Assembly: GCA_002423555.1 (NCBI GenBank)
Contig: DIWQ01000051.1
Span: 5,103-14,930, forward strand
Origin: Patescibacteria group bacterium UBA6102
GTDB taxonomy: Bacteria; Patescibacteriota; Minisyncoccia; Minisyncoccales; UBA5738
Length of the DNA stretch: 9,828 bases
Direction: 5' to 3'
Part shown: positions 5,812 through 9,828 of the stretch, piece after piece
Layout of the letters: the number at the start of each line of letters is the position of its first letter
Numbering within the stretch: the stretch's first letter is position 1
The notes under the pieces: model-generated
The model's input: the letters and a program-made list of their open reading frames with translations, nothing else
Told to the model about the DNA's origin: nothing
Databases searched by the model: none
Made by a program: the position numbers and the translations under genes

Positions 5812-7264
5812 CTTTTTTGTTTTTTTTGGCCTTGGCCGCCGCCGTTTTTTTGGTCTTGACAACACCCTTTTTGGCGGTTTTACTTTTCTTGCCCGCCGTT
5901 TTTTCTTTTTCGGAATCGCCTTGGAGTTCCTCCGGCGCCGGCGCCGATTCTTCGCCTTGGCGGGTTTCGCTTTCCGGTTCGGCCGAAACCGTTTGCGGGA
6001 TTTCTTTTTCGCCGGCAGCATCACCGGCCGCCGCCACTTCTTCCAAAGCATTGCCGGTTTCGTTTTCCCGTTCAATCTGCGCCAACGCCTCGCCCAAATT
6101 TTCCGGACTGCGCACGTCGATCTTCCATCCGGTGAGCTTGGCGGCCAGCCGCACGTTTTGACCATCCTTGCCAATCGCCAGCGACAGCTGATCGTCGGGC
6201 ACCACGGCCAAGGCGCGGTTCTTGGGCAGAATTCTTACTTCCATGATTTTTGCCGGCGACAGCGCGTTGGCAATATATTTTTGCATATCATCGGAATGCT
6301 CCACAATATCAATTTTTTCTCCGCCCAATTCGTTGATCACCGCACTCACGCGCGTTCCCCGCTGTCCCACGGCCGCACCGATCGGATCAATTTCGGACAC
6401 CATGGACGCCACCGCGATTTTGGTGCGCGAACCCGGCTCGCGGGCGATGGACTTCACCACTACCTGTCCGGTTGAGATTTCCGGCACTTCCAATTCAAAC
6501 AATTTGGACACGAATTTGGGATAAGCCCGCGACAGAAAAATGATCGGCCCCTTGGAAGTCTGCTCCACTTTGAGCACAAACGCTTTCAGCCGCTGGCCCG
6601 GACGGTAAAATTCGCCGGGCACCTGTTCTTCGCGGTTCAAAATACCGGTGGTCTTGCCGATATCCATATAGGCCGCGCGCCCCTCAATTCTTTGCACCAC
6701 CGCCGAAATGATTTCCCCTTCCTTGAGTTTGAAATCAGCAAAGATCGTTTCCTTTTCCGCTTCGCGGATTTTTTGGATGATCACCTGCTTGGCGGTTTGC
6801 GCGGCAATGCGGCCAAAGTCCTGTTTTTGCTCCAGCTCAATTTTAATCTCGTCTCCGGGCAGAATGTCGGGATAATCTTTTTTGGCATCTTCAATCATAA
6901 TGTGCTTTTCCGGATTAAATCGGGTTTTCTCCGGAATCGCAGTCTGGCTTTCCGAAGACGGTGCGCCTTCCGGCGCCGCCGCCGGTTTTTCGTCTTTTTG
7001 CGGCAATGCTTCCGCATTCTTCATCGCTTCCAATTCTTCCTCGGAAAAAATCATTGAATCGTCCATCGCGGTTTTGACCTGCCAAAAATCGGCCTGCCCG
7101 GTCTTGGGATCAAGTTTGGCCTTGATGACTTGGCTTTTTTCGCCATATTCTTTTTTGTAGGCGGCCGCCAGCGCGGTTTCAATGCTTTCAATGATTTTTT
7201 CCGGCGCCAATCCTTTTTCTTGCGCCAGCTGGTTAACCGCCGACGCGAATGATTTTAAATCCAC
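5804..7264 (-). CDS. nusA: Transcription termination/antitermination factor NusA
   Basis: 486 residues. NusA binds RNA polymerase and nascent RNA, promoting pausing and hairpin-dependent termination. Domains: an N-terminal polymerase-binding domain (1-180) interrupted by a Pro/Glu/Ala-rich insert at about 85-118; S1 domain (182-245; GEIISAVVQRIEG, YMDIGKTTGIL); KH1 (about 250-330, loop GQRG at 300-303 after EIDPIGAAV); KH2 (331-395, loop GKDG at 365-368 in LAIGKDGQNVRLA). There are no acidic C-terminal AR repeats. Instead residues 400-455 are acidic low complexity and 456-486 a Lys/Ala tail like histone H1. The start is GTG 7264..7262, fixed by the family motif MDLKSFASAVNQLAQEKG. No ribosome binding site is visible in the AT-rich leader. 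It is the first gene of a nusA-tig-clpP unit; infB, its usual neighbour in many bacteria, is not here. Confidence 0.97.
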   Translation of the reverse strand: MDLKSFASAVNQLAQEKGLAPEKIIESIETALAAAYKKEYGEKSQVIKAKLDPKTGQADFWQVKTAMDDSMIFSEEELEAMKNAEALPQKDEKPAAAPEGAPSSESQTAIPEKTRFNPEKHIMIEDAKKDYPDILPGDEIKIELEQKQDFGRIAAQTAKQVIIQKIREAEKETIFADFKLKEGEIISAVVQRIEGRAAYMDIGKTTGILNREEQVPGEFYRPGQRLKAFVLKVEQTSKGPIIFLSRAYPKFVSKLFELEVPEISTGQVVVKSIAREPGSRTKIAVASMVSEIDPIGAAVGQRGTRVSAVINELGGEKIDIVEHSDDMQKYIANALSPAKIMEVRILPKNRALAVVPDDQLSLAIGKDGQNVRLAAKLTGWKIDVRSPENLGEALAQIERENETGNALEEVAAAGDAAGEKEIPQTVSAEPESETRQGEESAPAPEELQGDSEKEKTAGKKSKTAKKGVVKTKKTAAAKAKKNKKDE

Positions 7265-7400
7265 GATAGTAAATGTAAAATTTAAAAATCAAAATTAAAA
7301 ATTACAATGCAAAATTAAAAATTAGCAAATTCAGAAACTGCGTAATTTTACATTTTAAATTGTCATTTTGATTTTTGATATTTACATTTTAAATTTAAAA
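7265..7400. repeat. AT-rich leader of nusA with inverted low-complexity repeats
   Basis: This spacer is almost entirely A/T. The word AAAATTAAAAATTA occurs twice (around 7293 and 7311). The block TAAATGTAAAATTTAAA near the nusA start is mirrored by TTTACATTTTAAATTTAAA at 7381-7399, and AAAATCAAAAT near 7286 by ATTTTGATTTT at 7366-7376, giving a long imperfect dyad. I see no gene, riboswitch or GC-rich structure in it. Confidence 0.55.
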
Positions 7401-7423
7401 ATAATGTCCGATTTTCATCGGAC
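7395..7423 (-). terminator. GNRA-capped terminator hairpin in front of nusA
   Basis: In the minus sense there is a perfect 7-bp stem GTCCGAT/ATCGGAC (7417-7423 with 7406-7412), a GAAA tetraloop, then ATTATTTTTAAA. It has the form of an intrinsic terminator for the coiled-coil gene 38 nt upstream. It also begins exactly where the nusA promoter should start transcription (about 7424), so it would form the first bases of the nusA mRNA. Confidence 0.75.
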
Positions 7424-7430
7424 TGTCCCA

Positions 7431-7459
7431 ATCATAACACCGCCTCCTTTATGTGTCAA
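7431..7459 (-). promoter_or_regulatory. Near-consensus sigma-70 promoter of nusA-tig-clpP
   Basis: In the minus sense: a consensus -35 TTGACA (7454-7459), 17-nt spacer and -10 TATGAT (7431-7436), with extended TG (TGTTATGAT). The -35 lies two bases past the coiled-coil gene stop codon. It is the best promoter in the window. The predicted start is near 7424, with a 5' leader of about 160 nt before the nusA GTG. Confidence 0.75.
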
Positions 7460-7460
7460 A

Positions 7461-8069
7461 TCACGCGATCACCCGCTCCTTTTGAGTGCGGCTTTCCAGC
7501 GCCAAAACCCGCTTTTCCAGCGCCGCGAATTCGTCATAGTCAACCTTGCGTTTGAGATCTTGCTTGATGAACATCAAATCTTTTTTGACAATTTCCATAT
7601 CCTGCGAATTGACCACTGTTTTTTCGCTGATAAAATCAACCTTTTCTTCCACGACACCTAACCGATTTTCAATGCCGTCCAGTCGCCGGTTGGTGTCCAT
7701 ATGCCCTTCGGCAATCAATTTGATTTGATCATCCAAATTTTCAACCAGCACGCCGAAATGACGCTTGATTTCATCGGTGAAAACCGCGATCTTGGCATCC
7801 GTTTGTTTGCCCATCTCGGCAATCTTGGCATCCGTTTGTTTGCCCATCTCGGCAATCTTGGCGTCAGTCTGCTTGCCCATTTCAGCAATCTTGGCATCCG
7901 TTTGTGATGCCAAACGATCAATCTTCTCGTCGGTTTGTTGCACCAACCTTGTCAACCCGCCGATTTTTTCGTCGGTCTGCGCCGCCAGACGATCAATCTT
8001 CTCGTCGGTTTTGGCATACGCCTTCGTCAACCCGTTTAATTTTTCCAAAATTTCCTTTGCCTCTTCCAT
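7461..8069 (-). CDS. Hendecad-repeat coiled-coil protein, function unknown
   Basis: 202 residues, without signal peptide or membrane segment, so probably cytoplasmic. The motif TD(E/A)KI occurs seven times, at 21, 32, 46, 57, 68, 79 and 90: a spacing of 11 except for one step of 14. The central units read QTDAKIAEMGK. An 11-residue period favours a weakly right-handed or nearly straight coiled coil. The C-terminal half (about 100-200: HFGVLVENLDDQIKLIAEGH, VEEKVDFISEK, FAALEKRVLALE) is non-repetitive and also helical. It resembles widespread uncharacterised bacterial coiled-coil proteins that carry an HFGVL..E.L motif; I can assign no function. ATG 8069..8067 has no Shine-Dalgarno sequence, and the predicted leader is very short. 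It has its own promoter and terminator and so is probably monocistronic. Confidence 0.85.
   Translation of the reverse strand: MEEAKEILEKLNGLTKAYAKTDEKIDRLAAQTDEKIGGLTRLVQQTDEKIDRLASQTDAKIAEMGKQTDAKIAEMGKQTDAKIAEMGKQTDAKIAVFTDEIKRHFGVLVENLDDQIKLIAEGHMDTNRRLDGIENRLGVVEEKVDFISEKTVVNSQDMEIVKKDLMFIKQDLKRKVDYDEFAALEKRVLALESRTQKERVIA
7788..7919 (-). repeat. 33-bp tandem repeats inside the coiled-coil gene
   Basis: Units at 7788-7820, 7821-7853 and 7854-7886, plus a half-conserved unit at 7887-7919. The first two differ at one base. Units two and three differ at six, all at synonymous third codon positions. They encode the 11-residue repeat QTDAKIAEMGK. Confidence 0.9.
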
Positions 8070-8088
8070 AATTTTGTCTAATAACTTG

Positions 8089-8118
8089 AGTCTACCATTT
8101 CCGCCGAAATCTTGTCAA
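8089..8118 (-). promoter_or_regulatory. Promoter of the coiled-coil gene
   Basis: In the minus sense: a consensus -35 TTGACA (8113-8118), 18-nt spacer and -10 TAGACT (8089-8094) with extended TG (TGGTAGACT). The predicted start near 8082 leaves a leader of only about 13 nt before the ATG, in keeping with the lack of a Shine-Dalgarno sequence. Confidence 0.6.
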
Positions 8119-8190
8119 AAAAACTTTTCCCAAAATACTTTTCCCGAATGTCTGAAGGAAAACGCAAGACAAACTGCCGCCTATCAACTG

Positions 8191-8214
8191 AAATCGCCCC
8201 GCAAGGGGCGATTT
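8191..8214. terminator. Hairpin after tRNA-Phe, probable terminator
   Basis: A perfect 10-bp inverted repeat AAATCGCCCC/GGGGCGATTT with a 4-nt loop (8201-8204) begins right after the tRNA-Phe CCA end. In the minus sense the U-tract is only three bases (TTTC), so termination that way may be leaky. In the plus sense it is five. Confidence 0.6.
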
Positions 8215-8215
8215 T

Positions 8216-8291
8216 TGGTGCCGAGGCCCGGAATCGAACCGGGATCTAATGTTTTTCAGACATTCGCCGTGACCGACTTGGCTACCTCGGC
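8216..8291 (-). tRNA. tRNA-Phe (anticodon GAA)
   Basis: Complete 76-nt cloverleaf including an encoded CCA (8218..8216): acceptor GCCGAGG/CCTCGGC, discriminator A, D arm with 3-bp stem GCC/GGC and canonical GG in the loop, anticodon stem AATGT/ACATT, loop CTGAAAA, T arm with canonical TTCGATT loop. The anticodon GAA at 8257..8255 reads UUC and UUU. The variable region is four bases. The canonical loops contrast with the tRNA-Gly in this window. It lies 111 nt downstream of tgt. Confidence 0.96.
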
Positions 8292-8372
8292 GTTTCAAAC
8301 TAAAAATTGCAATTAAAAATAGAAGCCGCCAATTTCTAAATTTTACATTTCCAATTTCATCCAAACACCAAT

Positions 8373-8401
8373 TTAATAGCAAAATTTCCCGCTTTTGTCC
8401 A
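8373..8401 (-). promoter_or_regulatory. Possible promoter for tRNA-Phe
   Basis: In the minus sense: -35 TGGACA (8396-8401), 17-nt spacer and -10 TATTAA (8373-8378) with extended TG (TGCTATTAA). The predicted start near 8366 would give a leader of about 75 nt to be trimmed by RNase P. The site overlaps nothing but the tail region of tgt. Confidence 0.45.
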
Positions 8402-8402
8402 C

Positions 8403-9626
8403 TTAACCAAGCCATTCCTTTTTCAGCTCGGCAAAATTCCCATTTTTGATGCTTTCCCGTATTTTTTCCATCAGGCGCAGGATAAACCACAGATTGTGTA
8501 TCGTCGCCAAACGGAAATAGGCAAGTTCACGCGCCTCATACAGATGCCGCAAATACGCCCGCGAATAATTTTCGCACACGAAGCACCGGCAATTGGCGTC
8601 AACTGGACCCGGATCGGCAGCGTATTTGGCAGCGGCAATATTGATGCGGAACTTATTTTTCCCATTGCCGCCGGAGGCGGGCAGAACATACAGATTGGCG
8701 CGGCGAGCGATGCGCGTCGGGCCGACGCAATCAAAGGTATCAATGCCGCGCGCCACGCATTCAAAAATATCGTCAACCTCGCCGATACCCAAAAGGTGTC
8801 TTGGCCGGCCATCCAATTGCGGAATCACCCATTCCAAAATTTCGTGCATATCCGCTTTGGTTTTGCCCAAGGACCCGCCGACGGCAATGCCGTCAAACGG
8901 CAGGGAATTTATAAATTGCGTGCTTTCATCGCGCAAATCATTGAAATAACCGCCTTGGACGATGCCGTAGATTGCCTGATCTTTATTGTGGTATTTCAAA
9001 GATTGTTCGGCCCACCGATGCGTGCGGATCATCGCGGTTTTGGTATAGCCATAGTCGGAAAGCGGCGAAGTGCATTCGTCAAACGCCATAATGATGTCGG
9101 CATCCAGATTGGATTGGATTTCCATTGATTTCTCGGCATCAAAAAAATGCCGCGATCCGTCATAGACCGACTTGAACTCAATCCCCTTGCCGCTCACCTT
9201 GGCCAAATTTTTGCCGGGGTCCAACCCCGGCAAATTTGACCGGGGTCGGACCCCCGTATTTTTAGATTGGTCGGGAAAGACGCCGATCTTGCCGATATTG
9301 TGTTCCCGCGCCAGCCCCAGAGAAAATGCCTGAAACCCGCCCGAATCCGAAAACAGCGGCTTGTCAAAATTCATAAATTCATGTGTCCCGCCCAATTTTT
9401 TGATCAACTTATCGCCAGGCTTCAAATGCAAGTGATACGTATTCACCAACGCGCATTGCGCGCCCAAAAATTCCAAATCCGCCGAATCCAAAGCCCGCAC
9501 CGACGCCAAAGTCCCCACCGGCACAAAATGCGGCGTCTCAATATCGCCCCGGCGCGTGCGGATCATTCCCGTTCTCGCCCGCGAATTTTTATCGTGCGCC
9601 AAAATCTTAAATTTAAAATCGGCCAT
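8403..9626 (-). CDS. tgt: tRNA-guanine transglycosylase with an in-frame palindromic insertion
   Basis: 407 residues; most bacterial Tgt are about 370-390. The enzyme swaps guanine-34 for preQ1 (or salvages queuine) in GUN-anticodon tRNAs. Catalytic features are intact: D94 in FSDSGGFQ, FDEC at 182-185, the YGIVQGG substrate loop (220-226), nucleophile D299 in DTFDCVGPTR, and the zinc site C346, C348, C351 and H377. Between the FSLG motif (101-104) and GIEFKS (148-153) there are over 40 residues where E. coli Tgt has about eight. Codons 124-138 of that insert are formed by the palindromic repeat at 9204-9256. A second small insert (PASGG, 316-320) precedes the zinc domain. ATG 9626..9624 matches the family N-terminus. 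There is no Shine-Dalgarno sequence; a perfect hairpin (9638-9655) lies 11 nt upstream. Queuosine synthesis genes are not in the window. Confidence 0.96.
   Translation of the reverse strand: MADFKFKILAHDKNSRARTGMIRTRRGDIETPHFVPVGTLASVRALDSADLEFLGAQCALVNTYHLHLKPGDKLIKKLGGTHEFMNFDKPLFSDSGGFQAFSLGLAREHNIGKIGVFPDQSKNTGVRPRSNLPGLDPGKNLAKVSGKGIEFKSVYDGSRHFFDAEKSMEIQSNLDADIIMAFDECTSPLSDYGYTKTAMIRTHRWAEQSLKYHNKDQAIYGIVQGGYFNDLRDESTQFINSLPFDGIAVGGSLGKTKADMHEILEWVIPQLDGRPRHLLGIGEVDDIFECVARGIDTFDCVGPTRIARRANLYVLPASGGNGKNKFRINIAAAKYAADPGPVDANCRCFVCENYSRAYLRHLYEARELAYFRLATIHNLWFILRLMEKIRESIKNGNFAELKKEWLG
8668..8680. repeat. Small GC palindrome within tgt
   Basis: CCGCC GGA GGCGG, a 5-bp stem with 3-nt loop, coincides with the extra residues PASGG (codons 316-320) just before the zinc domain. 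The word is short, so chance is possible. Confidence 0.4.
9204..9256. repeat. REP-like double palindrome inside the tgt reading frame
   Basis: Two adjacent dyads. The first has arms GCCGGGGT (9213-9220) and ACCCCGGC (9224-9231), extended outward by CAAATTT (9204-9210) pairing with AAATTTG (9232-9238) apart from a 2-nt bulge. The second is GGGGTC G GACCCC (9242-9254). Both have the core GGGGT-NNN-ACCCC. The frame stays open through it and adds residues 124-138 and neighbours to Tgt. Confidence 0.8.
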
Positions 9627-9637
9627 TTTGCGCTATC

Positions 9638-9655
9638 GCACGGACAAGTCCGTGC
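9638..9655. promoter_or_regulatory. Perfect hairpin just upstream of the tgt start
   Basis: GCACGGAC/GTCCGTGC, an 8-bp perfect inverted repeat with a 2-nt centre (9646-9647), ends 11 nt before the tgt ATG in the minus sense. No U-tract follows toward tgt, so it should not terminate that transcript. In RNA it would lie where the ribosome lands. It may instead be one more palindromic repeat. Confidence 0.55.
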
Positions 9656-9685
9656 CTTGATTATTTTTCACAAATTTATTAGACA

Positions 9686-9828
9686 TCAAAATACGAGCGG
9701 GCCAACAACGGCCAAAAGGCAATAAGCCGCCGCGCCGATCAGCGCGGCGCCGGGAATGGTAAAAATCCAGGCCCAAACAATGCGCAACGTCATATTCCAG
9801 CGTACCGCCGAAAGCCGCCGCGCCGCGC
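9686..9828 (-). CDS. PiT-family inorganic phosphate transporter, C-terminal fragment
   Basis: The last 46 codons of a minus-strand frame end at TGA 9688..9686; the rest lies beyond the right edge. The fragment reads SAVRWNMTLRIVWAWIFTIP and then an Ala/Gly/Leu-rich membrane helix ending VVGPLVF. The pattern AVRW....IVWAWI.TIP followed by a final transmembrane helix is the C-terminal signature I know from PiT-type phosphate permeases (low-affinity, cation-coupled phosphate uptake). The 59-nt gap to tgt has no obvious terminator, so tgt may be co-transcribed. Confidence 0.75.
   Translation of the reverse strand, partial: AARRLSAVRWNMTLRIVWAWIFTIPGAALIGAAAYCLLAVVGPLVF

Noticed and set aside
4903..5859. 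318-codon plus-strand frame opposite tig
   Set aside because: It is the reverse shadow of trigger factor, extending into the AT-rich spacer; Phe/Arg-rich composition, no motif.
5812..6174. N-terminal extension of the tig frame
   Set aside because: The extension reads the nusA C-terminal region out of frame; the trigger factor family N-terminus begins at MNKYTV (5811).
5555..6475. 306-codon plus-strand frame opposite tig and nusA
   Set aside because: It crosses two conserved genes and is rich in Phe/Arg, as expected for the complement of Lys/Glu-rich coding sequence.
7788..7919. 33-bp repeats as a CRISPR array
   Set aside because: The repeats are contiguous without spacers and are in frame, encoding the hendecad motif.
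8092..8490. 132-codon minus-strand frame
   Set aside because: It spans tRNA-Phe, its hairpin and the end of tgt in another frame; no protein signature.

Overview
The window looks like a piece of a Candidate Phyla Radiation (Patescibacteria, probably Parcubacteria-like) genome. The hints are a secreted protein with W-S-x-x-I-G-W-I-S-F-N repeats, a trigger factor without a PPIase domain, AT-rich spacers that fold back on themselves, and small palindromic repeats both between and inside genes. This is inference; no rRNA or other marker settles it. UGA is used as a stop by clpP, the coiled-coil gene and the phosphate transporter, so the code is the standard bacterial one, not the UGA=Gly code. 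Every gene I can support is on the minus strand, so transcription runs from high to low coordinates.

Layout from the right, in transcription order: the C-terminus of a PiT-family phosphate transporter; tgt (tRNA-guanine transglycosylase), which carries an in-frame palindromic insertion; tRNA-Phe(GAA); a small hendecad-repeat coiled-coil protein; then nusA, tig and clpP. nusA and tig overlap by 8 nt. clpP follows after an AT-rich inverted-repeat spacer and ends at an intrinsic terminator. Next is a 184-bp MITE/REP-like structured element, a secreted repeat protein, rny (RNase Y), tRNA-Gly(UCC) with non-canonical D and T loops, a 50-nt perfect palindrome acting as a terminator, a good promoter with a long leader, possibly a 47-codon ORF, and the N-terminus of another secreted protein cut by the left edge.

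Functional theme: the nusA-tig-clpP set links transcription elongation, nascent-chain chaperoning and proteolysis. rny adds mRNA decay, and tgt plus the two tRNAs add translation. The most unusual signals are the tRNA-Gly loops, the palindrome inside tgt that shares a GGGT-NNN-ACCC core with the intergenic element, the terminator-like hairpin at the predicted 5' end of the nusA transcript, the synonymous-only divergence of the 33-bp repeats in the coiled-coil gene, and the steep GC change inside the secreted-protein gene.
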